DNA of 64,000 nt from Welwitschia mirabilis (Eukaryota; Gnetophyta; Gnetopsida; Welwitschiales), in the NCBI GenBank assembly GCA_051453625.1, contig JBOZIK010000001.1, forward strand, positions 283,087,121 through 283,151,120. Reading direction: 5' to 3'. How positions within the stretch are numbered: position 1 is the stretch's first letter; every line of letters starts with the position of its first letter. Under the pieces are notes generated by a model, which ran no database searches, was not told where the DNA came from, and saw only the letters and a program-made list of their open reading frames with translations. Both the position numbers and the translations under genes were made by a program. Below, piece by piece: positions 36,480 to 50,041 of the stretch.

Positions 36480-37290
36480 GGATTTAGCTATGGCAATAAA
36501 AGATTGGCATTATGATAACAAGAATAATCTAATACTAATGGTCTAACGATTTACTCGTATAAAAAAAAGTAATAATATCTTTACAAATAACAAATATAAG
36601 ATCAATTTTTAATCTAATAAATAAGCAATACACCATAAGCATTTGCATTAAATTATAATAACTATAACTAACACCTCTAATAAAAATATTGTAAAATGCT
36701 ATAAAAATTATAAGAAATGCATCAAAGATCATATCCTTCTATTCTACATTATCATGAAATTCCATCTTAGATTTTCCAAGGATAATTATACTTAAACTAT
36801 AATAAAACACTCTTTCCATCTCCTTTATGAAAATCTCTTAGAAAGAATGCATAAAAACTTACATGATATTGATACCATTAATTCCAAGGAGATTGTTTTA
36901 TATCACTAGAGATAAATAAAGAGGTGCACCTCTAACTTGAGTTTAAAAATATCTTGTAAAATAATATATCTCATGAATGTTGGCATAAACTTCACATACC
37001 ATGGAATCTAGAATTTTTTGTACTAATGGAATGATCTTTTGCCAACTCAGATAAGTAAAATAGAAAAATATTCGATCATTTGTTTATTTTTAAATCCAAA
37101 ATTTCTATCTATAATGATAGAATTATGGATCTAAGAATTATATATTCTTTAGAAAGACTCATGTAAAAACTAAGGTCCATACTATAATGATTGTGATTTT
37201 TATGCAATTTCCTTGTTCTTAGTGGGGCTAATAGCATTTTGTCTCATCATATTTTCTTAATATAAGAAAAAAAAAATCTTTAAAAGAGAC
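36480..37290 (-). pseudogene. 'Putative plant transposon protein' family ORF relic, copy 2
   Basis: On the minus strand, from about 37.14 kb, one reads NSIIIDRNFGFKNKQ (consensus RPI..ERNF.....). Then come 'VKFMPTFMRYIILQD' (V..FYAN......., an FMPTF-for-FYANL drift) and 'LKLEVHLFIYL' (VRG..I..). After stops, the open frame at 36535-36732 gives MVYCLFIRLKIDLIFVICKD, matching the 'LLY.I.TG..I..G.II...I' helix of the core. Length and order match copy 1. It lies between the RNase H relic and the LTR on the same strand. Function unknown; broken. Confidence 0.55.
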
Positions 37291-37534
37291 TATAAAAAAT
37301 GCTAGAAATAATACACTTATATAACTAAGTCCACTTGTTTTTACTTGCTATTTAAACTTCTTTCAAATGCGAGATGTCTACCAAAGAAATTTGTAAAAGA
37401 GGAAGATCTTTGATACTTTGATGAATACACTTATTAAGTGGAGGAGCAAAAACGAGTTTGAGTGATCTCTTACTTAGTTAAAAAGGAGCACAACTCCTAA
37501 TTTTTATGTGAATTTTTATTGTTTAATTCATTAT

Positions 37535-37725
37535 ATCAAAGACATCTATCACCTAATAGATGTCTAAAATGATAGTTAAAGATGTTCTTGATGTAGAAAG
37601 ACATATATCTACTAAACAATGTGAATTTATCTAGACTTAAGAAATATGTCAACTTTTATGAAAGACATTTAGAATAATAGATATAGATATCTATGTATTT
37701 AAAACATGTTTATTGTACTTCTTAA
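37535..37725 (-). repeat. GACATCT/AGATGTC word array upstream of ORF copy 2
   Basis: AAGACATCTATC, ATAGATGTCTA, AAGATGTTC, AGACATATATC, AAGACATTTAG and ATATCTATG occur within 190 bp, several as inverted pairs. It lies between RNase H and the transposon-protein ORF, as the equivalent arrays do at 15.5 and 62.5 kb. Confidence 0.55.
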
Positions 37726-37989
37726 ATTTTTTTAAAGGATTTTATATTCAACACAGACATTTACACATATAAAAAATATTTTCATTCTATTTTTAAAAAC
37801 TTGCAAATTTATCAATTTTTGATAACATTGTTAGAAATTTAAATTTAAAAAGTTCATGATAAAGATTAATATGAGCCAATTCTATTTAAGTGGTAAAATC
37901 TTCTTCAAAGTAATCAAACCAAGTTTCTAACCTAAGAATAAGTCTAATTAACACAACATTTATCTTAACTTAGAAATAATAATAAAAAT

Positions 37990-38290
37990 TGATTATGTTA
38001 AATTGAGACTAGAGAAGAAGTTACCTATTAACTTACTTAATTTAAACAAGCTCAATCCCCAAATTTTAGTATAGTTTGAAGGACCTTTCTTCACTTAGTA
38101 GCTTAGTGAACACATCAGTAAGTTAATCTTCAATCTTGACATATGGTAAAGTAAACTGTCTCCATTTTGTGTATTCTCCTATAGAAATGATGATTAATCT
38201 TAATTTGTTTCATTCTAAAGTATTAGATAGAATTCTTGGATATGTGATGATACTTTTGTTGTTATAATAAATTAGAATGTTTTTCATTTT
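37990..38290 (-). pseudogene. Copia RNase H C-terminal relic
   Basis: Minus-strand readings include 'YYNNKSII' (DN.SAI), 'RILSNTLE.NKLRL' (N.V.HSRTKHI.IR, decayed) and 'VKIEDXLTDVFTKLLSEERS' (V.T..QLADIFTKPL.E), then 'LGI'. This is the extreme end of copia pol. RT is not readable to the right. Confidence 0.65.
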
Positions 38291-41200
38291 ATACCTAAAA
38301 TATCTTAATCTTTTAGTGTTTAGCGATTTTTGTTATTTTATGTTTAATACATTTAGCATTTATTTTATTTAAACTAGAAAATATTTTTTTAGTAATTATT
38401 ATTATTTTATTAAGGTAGATAAATTAAGTATCTATTTAATGTTAATGAATCATTTAATATCTTATGTGAAGTACAACATAAACATAAATGTTTAGCATAT
38501 CTCCACTTTTCTATCAGTTTAGCAAAAATTAAATTTTTAAAGGAAAAAATTATTTTGACTTTAAGTAATGATATTTTACATGTTATTAAATACATTTTTA
38601 ATTATATCTTTAGGATTTGATTCCTTCTCTCTAATATAGGTGACTAACTTAATGGATTGTATGATAACTTCTTAATCACTGGCAGGTTTAACAAGTGTTA
38701 TAGTTTCTAAATATAGTTGAAATGCTATTAGTTACCTTGGCTCGAAAGAAATGGTTGATTTAAAATATATACTTGGCCTTTGATGAAGTTCTTTCATCAG
38801 ATGATGGAGCTATTTAGTGGTGTTTTATGCTTCATCCAAGTCCTCCTTCTTTTTGTCAAATTCTATTTTTATTTCTTCTCATTTTATTATAGAATTAAAC
38901 TTTTCTTCCTTTTATTCCATTTGAACTAAGTAACTTGGAACTATGTTTGATTGAACTACTACTAAAATATCTTACCATTATTATTTTTTTTTCAAAAAAA
39001 TAATATTAACTTATTTTATTATTATCCTTTATTTTTATTTAGGTATTACCTTTTAAGCACTATCTCTCAGTTTCTTTTAAATAGAAAAATTTATTACTAG
39101 GATATCTTCTATATCATAGATTATCTTTTTAAGTATAACTTGCCTTTGTCATTTATTAGAAGTTACACTACTTTTAAGTATTTAGATTTTAAATCAAATG
39201 TTTAATGTAAGAATTCTTTTTTATTAATCATAGTAATATAGAATTAATTTGTTTTGGTAGAATTTATAATCCTTATTATGTTCCTATGGCATCTAAGTCT
39301 ATTTTTAATCCTTGTATTACCACTTTAAATTGATGACAAAGTTAAAAGAATGAGGTAATAAGAGTAGGAAAATAATAAAAATAATGCCATTACTATAGTC
39401 AATTTATGTTGAGTAATAAGTTCTTACTTATAGAACATAGTAAGGATGACAAGTATTGAGAAACTATTCTAAACCATTTTGCAATATTTCTTTCTTCACA
39501 AATCATGATGATAGGTAAAAAATAAATGTTGCCTCTTTGTCCATTATATAGAAATTTTTTTTTTTGGATTTCATGAGGGGATTAAAAATAATTTTGGAAT
39601 TTAATTTAATTTTTCATGATTTAATTTGATATCTCATTTATTTCTAAAATCTTATGAAGCATGTCTTCAAAATTATACATTTAAAAATAGATATTAGTAT
39701 TTTATATTTGAAAAATGCATAATAATATGATGCTACTGTTATTTTTTATTTAAAATTTAATTATCATAAAAAATACAATAGTTTATTTAATTTTAACTTC
39801 TAAACAAACTTTTTTAATTCTTGGAAATGTTTGTCTTTGTTAGACAGGAATAACCTTATCTTAGCTATACTCTGAACTTCCTAGTTTTGTAGTTTCTTTG
39901 CTAGGTGTTTTGATAGAGATTTATAAAACATATCAATCATGATTGATTTATATGTGTTTTCCATATTAGATTGCTTAATTTCTCAATTCAAAATGTAGAA
40001 TCATAGTGTTTCAGTTACCACATAAAACTTGTTCCTCACGTTTTGGTGCTTCTTGATATCTTGTTTTTCCATAGTTTGAAATTACTTTCTAAACGTTATT
40101 AATTTTAATCTCCAAGACCATTAGTTATTCTTTTAGTTTCATCAATTAAAATTATAGATTTATGATCTTTAAGAAAGTTATCTTTTAATTTTTCAATAAA
40201 GTTCAAACCACTAAATATAAATTTAATGAAGGAACTTAGGTATCTTAGGACTTAGTTGCTTTGTATTTTTGTAACTTTTTTAAAAAACTTAGCATTAGAT
40301 GAGAAATAACTTTAGTATTTTACCTTTTAGGATTTCTTAAGTTATATGAATTTTTATGATTTTGTTTTAATTCTTAATTTCCCCCATATTTGAAATTTAA
40401 TTTACATTTTTAACTAATGAAACAAATGAATTTTCATTGTCTTAATAGTTATAACCTTATAATGCAACTTTTTGTATTTTTTTTAACACATGTTTTCCCC
40501 ATATACCCATGTTTTAAGTCTTAATTCAAAACAAAATTGATTTTAATTTATATTTTACACCTTTAGAATTGAGGTCATAAGCTTTAATATCATGTTAAAA
40601 GTTTAATTTGATATGATAATATACTATAATAATATCATGCGAATTTTTAATTTAATGGTGGTATGATGAAATATCTTGGAGGAAATAATGCATAAGTAAA
40701 TGTATGAAAATATTTTTTTTCTGTGGAAGCTTTTATCACTTTGTTTCATAGTCATTAAACTTATTTCCTCAGTAGTAGAAATAAATTTAAGTAAAGTAAC
40801 TAATATTTTATATAACTTAATAATAATGTAATTAGTAATTTGTTAATAATGAGATCTTGTCATAAAATTGTTATTTCATCATAAGATAGATATTACATAA
40901 CATTATTATTTAATTAGATAGGTGGTTTAAGACAAACCACTTATCTAAACCATGAACTTAGGTGAGTGTGACTACAAGTGTTTTAACACATTTAATATTT
41001 TTTCTCCTTATTGGATAATTCTTTATATTCTTTAGAAATGTCTTCATCCTATAGTTACTTGATAAGCATGAAAGGAAGCATAATTTTAGTATGAAATAAA
41101 AGAGATTTCTTTATGTTTGATCAATAAAATTAATAATCATCTTAAGGTTAATTATGTTAACTTGCTAATAAGAGCATGTATAAAAAACCCAAATTAATAA

Positions 41201-42275
41201 CCAAAGAGAAGAAGGAGATGTTAAGAACTTCAAGGTTAGCATAATTAATCCTAATACCAAAAGGAAAGTCATCATGACTAGATTTTATATGTTTTAACAT
41301 ACCAAGTAGGTATCTTTATCATTAGGAATCCAACCCTTGACTATATAAGGACAATCTACCTTAAGAATTTGGGCATGTTCTTATGTATTAGATTTAATTC
41401 TATAATAAATATAAACTTTAATATTTTAAATCTACATTTACCTTGACCATGACAAGGACTTATCTCATCATGAGGTTCTGATCCCACTTTCTTCCTTCCT
41501 AGGCTTGAGGTAATGATGGTTTTGTTAGACGTATTCCCTATTAAGATTAAGAATTTATTTATGTCCTAAATTGCTATTTGTTATAGTATTTACATCATAA
41601 TAAATGTACATTGATCTATGATTAAATCTATCTCATATTTCATTATTAATATAGCTATTATTACTAGTTATACAATTGTTTATTTCTAATATTCTTTTGT
41701 ATTTATCATTTAGAATTATTTTCTTCAATGTATAATTAAATTTTACATGATTTATATGTTAGTGTTTATAATATATTTCATGTTCTCTTTGTATTTCCTA
41801 CATTTTATTATAAGACTAATCATGTCTAGACTAATTGTATTCATTTCATTTAAAATCTATAATGAATAATTTATTGCCTATTTATGAAATACCTCTTTGC
41901 TTAGCATAATATTTTAATTATAGCTTGGGCTTGATTAATATCTTTTCTTATGAATAATTATTCCTACTACCTAAAAGTAGAATATTTATAATATCAATAC
42001 TCTAAATCCTCTTTTTAATTATTCTTAAACAAATCTTTAACATGCCCTTATCAAATAACGCATAATATTTACAAGCTTCAAAATTCCCTTTTAATCCTTA
42101 CGAAAGAATTACAATTAGGATTGTTAAAACTACAATATATCACATTAGTTTTATAAATATAAAATTTCTACTAATCCTTGATTTTTGAGGGTAACTTAAA
42201 AGATTATAAATTATAATAATTATTAAAATGTAGAAATCATATAGATGCTTTATGTGAAAGAATGATATTTTCATG
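38291..42275. other. 4-kb AT-rich decayed DNA, unassigned
   Basis: Possible minus-strand coiled-coil stretch near 38.83-38.93 kb (KRRR..., KEEK) but no firm domain, LTR pair or PBS. It extends to the end of gypsy E. Presumably very old transposon sequence. Confidence 0.45.
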
Positions 42276-42280
42276 ACTAT

Positions 42281-43518
42281 TGTAGTGTGTATGTATGTAA
42301 ACTATATGTCTTTTCTCAAATCCTGTCAATCACAAATATATTCACAAATACAACACACTAATTATATATAATAGTCAACCCAAATGTCATAATCTATCAA
42401 AGGCACTAGGATCAAAGCTAGAGAGTTGATTTAAGCAATGTATTTTTGGTTTTTTTAAATCACTTAAAAATGAAAATCAATAATGCAAGAAAATAAATAC
42501 ACTATTTAATGCAAATGCAAATTAATCTAAATGAAATATTTATCTAACTATAAAATCTCTATGATCAACATTAGCCCTGTATAACTTAGATCAATTAAGG
42601 AAATTATCATTAACTCTAACCAACCTAGGCTATCAAGTACATTAAATAGAATATGAAAACATGCAATGATTAATATAGAAAATATAAAATGCAATGCAAG
42701 TTCCTAAACTAATAATTTTAACCTTGACAATAGTTGTTCTTAATGATCTATATTACAAATAAAGATCTCATGAAATAATAAGAAATATAAACCATAATGG
42801 ACATGCACATGAATAAAAACTACAAGAAGATTTTCATTAAAAGTTAAAATAACATCCTATGATAAAGTAGCAATATCTCAATAAAGGAGACATAGCTCAA
42901 CATGAATGAAGACTTCTTTCTGCAACTAACATATGGACCTCTAGCCTTTCAATCTCCTGTCATGAGAATTTTTGATGTAATGAAGATGGTTAAAGTTGAG
43001 GGTGAAGGTGATATTTACTTATAATAAAAACTCAAAAATAGTAAATCTGATAGATGCATCTGAAACCTTAACAATGCAAAGTGCCTTTCACATTACACAA
43101 GTTTGATGATATTTGATACATTGATTAAAATTAGTATCATACTTCTAGTCTTATGGATGATGGTGAGGATGATACCATGTTAAGAAAGTTCTATATTTTG
43201 CCTTCATGTCAATCTAGTTAGCATCCTAGTTAGCATGCAAGTGGTTTTATCAAATTAATCATCTAGATGAATGAGGAGATGATAGACTTCTTCAAGCTAT
43301 TAGTCAAATGAATTTGGCTTTGTAGAACAATAATTTCTCCTTAAAATATGAACTATTAGAGTTGATCCAAAATTCCTCTAAATGTGTTGGTAATTGTGCA
43401 TTTATATGATATTTTTCTTGACTCTTAATAGTTGTTGTTTTCTACTTAAACCTGTCTAAATGTCTTGCAAAACTACTTAATATATTTCATCAAAAACATA
43501 TAATTTGGCATCACAACA
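42281..43518 (-). mobile_element. 3' LTR of gypsy E
   Basis: On the minus strand it begins TGTTGTGATGCC and ends CACTACA. It aligns along its entire length with 55399-56622; shared landmarks are 'ACCAACCTAGGCTAT', 'GACATGCACATGAATA', 'GCATCCTAGTTAGCATGC' and 'AAGAAAGTTCTATATTT'. Confidence 0.9.
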
Positions 43519-43532
43519 TAGCCCCCCCACTT
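43519..43532 (-). other. Polypurine tract of gypsy E
   Basis: The minus strand reads AAGTGGGGGGGCTA immediately before the LTR start. It is one of the few G-runs in the region and is in the position required for plus-strand priming. Confidence 0.85.
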
Positions 43533-46500
43533 AGCCTTATCAATTCCTTAAAAATTTGGTAAACAACTATAATTGTAAGCCAAATTAAGATAAAACACTA
43601 ACTAGGGATATGTAAATTAAGTTCAAAACTCTTAGCATGCAGGATGAAATCTCAAAATCAAATAAACTAATTGTTTTATCTTGGTAGATGTTATGATCAT
43701 GTTGTCATCCAGTACATTGTCCAAATAATTATAGGGATAACAAGCTTTTTAAAATCATTCTATAAAAATCAATTGCCTACAATTATGCTCACTAGAAAAT
43801 AAGGTCAAAACACTTACCTATGAATTATCTCCTCACTTAAGACATTTAGAGCATTAAAAAAAATAGAGTTTAAATGTGATACCAAAAGAATAATCATAAG
43901 ATTTAACCATAATAATTTAGGAAAATGATGTGCATATATTAGTTGAGAAATGTAATTACTAAAAAGTAATATTCATAGATCAAACATTGAGTTTTTAAGC
44001 ATAATCTATGAGGAAAAATATATAAAAAATAATTAATCACAACATTATTCCCTTTCATTCATGATTTCATGAATTGATTATATAATTCTTGCAAGGAAAA
44101 TAAATTTCAAGTATTCTATTATTAAGTAAACTTTTTATTAAACAATATCCATAGTACATCTCATTCAAATAAAAGGTGATCAAAATTGGACAAGTATATT
44201 ATAGATATGTCTCATGAAAATTTAAAAATGACACTAAAAAATTTAAATTTTCCCCCTAAAATATCTTAACATGTATGTCCTTCCCCTCCAAAGATGAATT
44301 AATATGTTCTATATTACATTAGCATAACAAGAAAAAGATTAATATGTAAGTTAGGTACAAGTAAGTAAAATAAATAGTCCTAAGAGTAGTCTTTTATATA
44401 GGAAATAAGGGTCAAAAAGTAGTGGAAAAATATGGGAAAAAAGATGATGCACCTCAAAAAATATTTATGTGTCATCCACCTAATCATCTAGGCAATAGGG
44501 TGGATGGTAGGGCTTTTAAAAATAATTAATAAAAATTAAGGTATTAGCAGAATAAGTTAAGCACAAATAAGATCATAAAGGTTTAAAAAAAGTATCAGAA
44601 AGTTTGAATGATGGAGAATGACTAATAATTATGAAGAATGAGGCATGAAAAAGGAGGTGAATACACTAAAATAAGGAAGATTATGAAATATACCATGAGC
44701 TCACAATTATTGGATGCATCAAAACTTTAAAAAAAATAAAAAATTAAAGAATTAACTCAAAAAGTAGGAAAAATGATTCTCATAAACTAAAGAAACATCA
44801 TTTGCTTAAAATTTAAAAAAAAACTCTTGTAAAGAAAATCTACAAATGGAAAATAAAAGTCAATAAGAGAACTAATAAATGATGAAGTCCTAAGAATTTA
44901 TGATAAAAAATATGTAAATGACATTAAACCAAAGGAAATGGACAACTTCGAAACATGAAAAAGATTATGTACCTATCCCAAATTCTAACCTAGTAAACCC
45001 TTATAGAAGATATCATAAAATAACCTAATTAATAATGCTTGACATAATGTAAAAACTCCATAAAGTACCACTCAAATAGGTAGTGATTATAATGATGCTA
45101 AGTAATTAATATTTTTAAATAATGAATGATAAAATAAAAAGCTCCTCAGAAATGGATCCACATACTCACATTCAAAAACACACCTGAATACTCAAAAGTA
45201 AAATGATCATGCAGGAATACTGTAAGCATAATAAGTCTAGGAAGTAAGTGGTGCCTCTAATAATACTAGGAACATCATTGATCCCATAGTCTTAAAGTAT
45301 TATTATTATTCCATAATAAGAGGAGTGCAACCATAGTCATAGAAGTAAGGGCCTACAAAGCATGGCCAACTTATCCCCCAGTGGAGTGCCCACAACTACC
45401 AATACTACTAAATGTTATTCTCGAGAAAATTTACCCTGTTATGGTAGAACATCATGGTAACCATGTATTTATCATAAAAATAATTTATCATGATCATTAT
45501 TCACTTAATCTCACTCTCACTATTACTCACTCACACTCTCTCTCTCTTTCTATATATATATATATATATATCCCTTTTCCNNNNNNNNNNTTTTTTTATT
45601 TTTTTAAATAATTTTTCAAAATAAATCCCATATTTCCACAAATCCAAGAGATGAAAGACAAGGAAAGAACACCCCAAAATAGTCAAATACTCGCATTAGT
45701 AAGAGAAAATTCCAAAAACAAAAACATCTTCCTTCAAAATAAAGTTTATAAACATTTGATCATATTGAGATTGGGTAAATATAATCTTATCACTTTAATG
45801 CCCAAGTAAAAATTACTATTCATGGTAACTTTATAAAATAAAATATAAGTTAAGTTTTAAAGATATTCAACTGATAGCATGATGTCCACCAAAAGAATTG
45901 GCTAAAAAATAATTCAAATAATAGTAGGAGGACTTTTAAAACAATTAATTCTATCATGTTTAAGTTTCGATGTCTCAACCCATTTTTTTTAATTTTTCTA
46001 ATATTCAAATTGAAAATATCGACTAAGCCACTACTAAGGACAAAAATCTAACAATATAAAATCAAAAGGAAATACCAAAGCAAGAAAGTTTTATTTAAAT
46101 CCTAAATTCTATTCAACACTTTATTTGTAAGAAAAAGAAAGATAAAGAATAATTTATTCAGATCCTAGGGTATTATATTTTCTCCAAAAACTAAGAATCA
46201 AACTAAATAGAGACTAATTGATAAAACATAAAAAACCATTACAAGGTGATATTTTAAGTCCACAAAATTTATCTATAATATGAGAGATAAATAGTTGAGA
46301 TAGTTTATGAAAAAAAATCTCTTATGAAATATATAATATGAAGAGATCCAATTATACATATCATCTAAAGATTGATATTGAGGATAAGAAAGATTATTAA
46401 AAATTAAAAAATTTAAAGGAAACTTCCTAAGATCAATGATTAAGAAAGGTTTAATACACTTAAGAAGTTCTATAAGTCTCAACTTAAAGTATGGATTATT

Positions 46501-46900
46501 AAGAAGATAAGATTTTCTATAATGTAGAAGTTCAAGATTTTCCAAGTTATATTTTTAAAAATAATGATTATTAGAGGCTAAAGTTGATTTGGAAAAAGAG
46601 AAGAGAATTTTTCTTTAGATATTTTTAAGAGAATAGGATGGATAAATATGGGTGGACTCTTTGAGTTGGATTGCTACATTAGAAAAGATAGGTGTACTTT
46701 CATCAAGTTTGGTTGAAATTTTACAGATTTTTAATTATTCTTGCTCTCCTCATTGTTATTTTTTGTATGTTTATTATTAGTAAATATATCTTTCCTTTTT
46801 TTCATTAATTTCATTTTTCTTTTATTGATGTGTGATTTTTCTGATTATCATTAGAAACTATCATTTAGATGACATATGTGGATGATGGAGCTTATAAGAG
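43533..46900. other. Non-coding 3' region of gypsy E
   Basis: No RT, RNase H or integrase motif is readable. GTCATCCACC/GGATGG words occur at 44470-44510, as in the leader at 55.20 kb. A (CT)n(TA)n microsatellite at 45509-45571 ends next to a 10-N gap (45581-45590). The 90-residue minus ORF at 46273-46545 (Leu/Ile-rich) could be the spacer between protease and RT but was not recognised. Confidence 0.5.
45509..45571. repeat. (TC)n-(TA)n compound microsatellite
   Basis: CTCACTCTC..., then TCTCTCTCTC, then (TA)11 ending at 45571, followed ten bases on by a 10-N gap, so the repeat probably broke the assembly. Confidence 0.9.
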
Positions 46901-47464
46901 ATTTTAGTTATTAATTTTACATATTGGACTTCTTTCTTATTAATATATTTCACTTCTTCATCCTAATGATCAAAACTATTTATTTTTATCATATCATTAT
47001 GCAAAGTTAATTCTTATAACATTCTTAATTTCATTTCAATCAGAGGATTTTGAATAAATAAAGATGGTTTAGATTTTTTTTCTAAGTTTTCTTCATCATT
47101 CATATCTTTCTCTTTATCATTAAAAACTCTAATAGTATATCTCTTGTTATCAATGTAACATTTTATTAATCTAGTTTGCGTTTCTATGATGTAATGAACG
47201 ATTAAAAAAAAGGCTCTTCCTAAATGTAGTGGGTAATTTTAATCATGTTGTACTTTAATTACAACTACATCTATGGGGTATTAAGCTTCTTCCATTTGGA
47301 TGATTAAGATTTTAATAATCCCCACAGGCTTATTGGTTGATGTATAAGCCAATTCTAATGTGATTTATGTAGGTTTAATTCTTTCCTCTTATCTAAGTCT
47401 TTTACAAATATGAAGAAGCATGATGTTTACACTCGTTCTAATACTAAATAAAGATTTTCTATTT
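46900..47464 (-). pseudogene. Gypsy E aspartic protease relic
   Basis: The minus strand reads SLFSIRTSVNIMLLHICKRL (family ALCDLGASINLMPLSIYK.L). Then come 'RIKPT.ITLELAYTSTNKP' (KPT..TLQLAD.S...P.G), 'GIIKILIIQMEEA.YPIDVV' (G..EDVLV.V....FP.DFV), 'YPLHLGRAFF' (PLILGRPFLA) and 'NDKEKD'. The order and spacing match the Athila-type retropepsin. The catalytic Asp of DLGAS is Ser, so it is dead. The preceding DPGSF-like part is across copia F, at about 52.96-53.0 kb (PKFKDPW). Confidence 0.82.
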
Positions 47465-47631
47465 TGTTAATTAGTAAGGCTAGGTTTACACCATGATCCA
47501 TGCCTTAAAATGTGTGAAATGTTAATGGTATGCTTGGATATTTAACTAATCTCTTTATTGAATAATAGAAGATGAAATATATTTTCACTTTTGAATCTTG
47601 TGACTCTTCATTTTTGACATGTTTCCTAGTA
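47465..47631 (+). mobile_element. 5' LTR of copia F
   Basis: It begins TGTTAATTAGTAAGGC and ends CCTAGTA. It matches 52785-52952 through shared phrases TATGCTTGGATATTTAA (TGTGCTTGAATATTTAA in the other copy) and 'CTCTTCATTTTTGACAT'. Confidence 0.85.
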
Positions 47632-47633
47632 AT

Positions 47634-47645
47634 TGGTATTAGAGC
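47634..47645 (+). other. Primer-binding site of copia F
   Basis: TGGTATTAGAGC, one base from the initiator tRNA-Met site, two bases after the LTR. Confidence 0.9.
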
Positions 47646-48879
47646 TTTGAAGGATATCTTAAAGAGCTTATATACTAGAGTTCCTAAAACTTCTTAGCAA
47701 CTCATTAAGTACATATACTTCTTTTTACCTCTTTCATATATCTTCCATGATCTTCTGCATGCTAGTTTTTTGATTTGAAAATTTTTTAAGATTTTCTTTT
47801 AATTTTTTGTATTTGCAAAAGTTTTTTTAATAGATCTTTTTACTAGATCTAGGTCATTTTCTTTGATGGTCTTAGTTTCAAAGTTTCTACATCTTGTTGG
47901 TCTACCTCCTTGCTCCTTCTTTTGATCATGTTGCAAGTGTATGTGCCTACGCTCTGCTAGTGTGCTATACCTTGGTCTAGTTGTAGTCCTATTTAGAATA
48001 CCTATTTAACCACCTATGCTATCATTATAGAATTCCATTCTATGATATAAAAGCCACCATTCTTATTGCTCTATAGATCTACTATTTTCTTGCACCCATT
48101 CATGCCTAATCATTTCTACTTCTAGGATTTTTCATGTTGCTCTTCACTTCTCACCCTGTTGTTCTTTATGGCTCCATGATCCTGTATGCTCTTGCTAGCT
48201 GCTATCACTCCTGGTCATGTCTACCATTACTATCTTAATTAAACTGATATCTATCCACTAATATTCTTAGCTGTGATTACTACTTCCCATACCTAATTTC
48301 TACTTTGGCTAGATGGCAAATGAGAAGATGATGGAACTAAATTAGTGATAAGATCAATAGCCTCTAGCTACCAATGCAAAGCTTGAGGAGGACTTTAAGC
48401 CTTGAATCTGATGATACACTCATTAGTATCTTCACTGAGGTGGAACAAGCTCACTCTAGATTTAACTTGTGAATAGGCCACACGATAATCCTTATCACAA
48501 TTATTAGTTAATACAAAAGTACATGTGCTAAAGGCCAAGTGCACTGGATGCTTTTCTTCAACTGCCAGGCACTAGTTCCTGAGTGAAAAGACAATCAAGC
48601 ATCAAGGAATATCTAAATAGTAGAGTTGTAAAGAACCTTTATCCTACAAATATTTTTTACTTATAAGTGTACTAATAGAAACTGTAGGAAGTTGAAGTAA
48701 ATAGGGATCCAATTTGTAGGTGTTATTAATTTGTTCCATAACATTCATAAATTGCTTTGTTGATTTCTTACTACCTACTCTGGTCATATCATCCATGTAG
48801 ATTCTTTTTAGCATTTGATAGTTGTCTCTAACCATTAATGAATTTTTGTTTATTTTTATTGGAGATTGATATTATCAAC

Positions 48880-48952
48880 GAAGAATTAGTATAGTGATAA
48901 AGGCATTCAGCTCTCAACTGTAAGGTATAGGGTTTGATTCAAACCCTATCAA
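48880..48952 (+). repeat. tRNA-Glu-like pseudogene or SINE head
   Basis: Box-A-like TTAGTATAGTGATAAAGG, an anticodon-arm-like TTCAG-CTCTCAA-CTGTA with a CTC anticodon position, and box B GGTTTGATTCAAACC with a strong T-stem (AGGGTTT...AAACCCT) sit in correct order and spacing. The acceptor stem does not pair, so it is not a functional tRNA. It is either a decayed tRNA-Glu(CTC) copy or the head of a SINE. Confidence 0.6.
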
Positions 48953-50006
48953 AAATTTTACTTTTTAAAATTTATTCTAACTCACTTATTATCCTATGCA
49001 CATGCACAATTGCTTAGCCTTTATTCCATTCTAATGCACATGTAGTTTAGATGACCCATTACTTAAACATTGTCCATTCCTATGTACATGTAGTGTAGTT
49101 AGCTATTACTTAACCTTTATCTCTCTTGTTTGAACACTAGAAGTTTTAGCCATTTTGTTATTTTGGCTATTTTTTAATTTTTTTTGGGAAATTTTTTTCA
49201 AATTTTAAGCCCTAAACTTAGTTTTTTAAACATATTTTCAAAGGTTTTAAGCATTTTTTAATCAATTGTAAGCCCTTGACCTTAACCTTTTTTCATTAAG
49301 TTGAGTTTTGGATGTGGAGAAAGATTTACTTGCCTTGATTTTTTCTCACAATTAGACTATTCTTTTGTGATTTGAATAGAATGAGCTAAGTTTGGAATGT
49401 TAAGTAAGATCTAATTATCTTAGCTATGCCAAATTAGACCTTGTTCTCGTGTGTGTTTTTTGGTGTTTCTTTTTTCCTTTCTATTTCTCATACTAAAATT
49501 TTTATTTTTTGTAATTAATACTAAAATTGGAAATTACTCTAATCTTTAAAGACATTACGTTTAACATTGGCAATAAGTTTTAGTTGGTGGTAGGCACGGG
49601 GAACCTTATGTAGATAGATATCCATGTTAGGCTATGCTTCCCTTTGAGTTTATTATGTAATCTTAACTACCTTAACTATTAAGTTTGGATTTTATGGAGA
49701 GCTATGTCTCTTTTAAGAAAAAATTTCTTGGATTCCTTCATGTCACAATTCTTGTGTATGCCTTAGTAATTAATGGTATACTAGATGAACACTAGGGGCA
49801 TCATGACAGTGTCTACTTGGATTTCATCATCAAGTTGACAAGAAGTCATAAGTATAATTAATCTTAAAATTTAATGAGTTTAAGATATAAGTAGATTGCT
49901 GAACTTGCATTATACTCTCCCTTAAGGAGGATATATAGGTGATGTAACCAAAATTAGCTAACAACTTGAAAGCCTCACTAAGGTGATTCATACTTTTGTC
50001 CTTTTA

Positions 50007-50041
50007 CTCTCTTAGGAGACAAGGGTACTCCCCTAAGAGAG
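50007..50041. repeat. Hairpin at the edge of an assembly gap
   Basis: CTCTCTTAGGAG (50007-50018) and CTCCCCTAAGAGAG (50028-50041) are inverted copies separated by nine bases; the right arm ends two bases before the 10-N gap at 50043-50052. Confidence 0.8.

Noticed and set aside
48644-48835. Minus-strand 'YMDD'-like reading as a reverse transcriptase
   Set aside because: RIYMDDMTRVG has a YMDD-like core but none of the neighbouring RT motifs, and it lies in the leader of a plus-strand element. Treated as coincidence.
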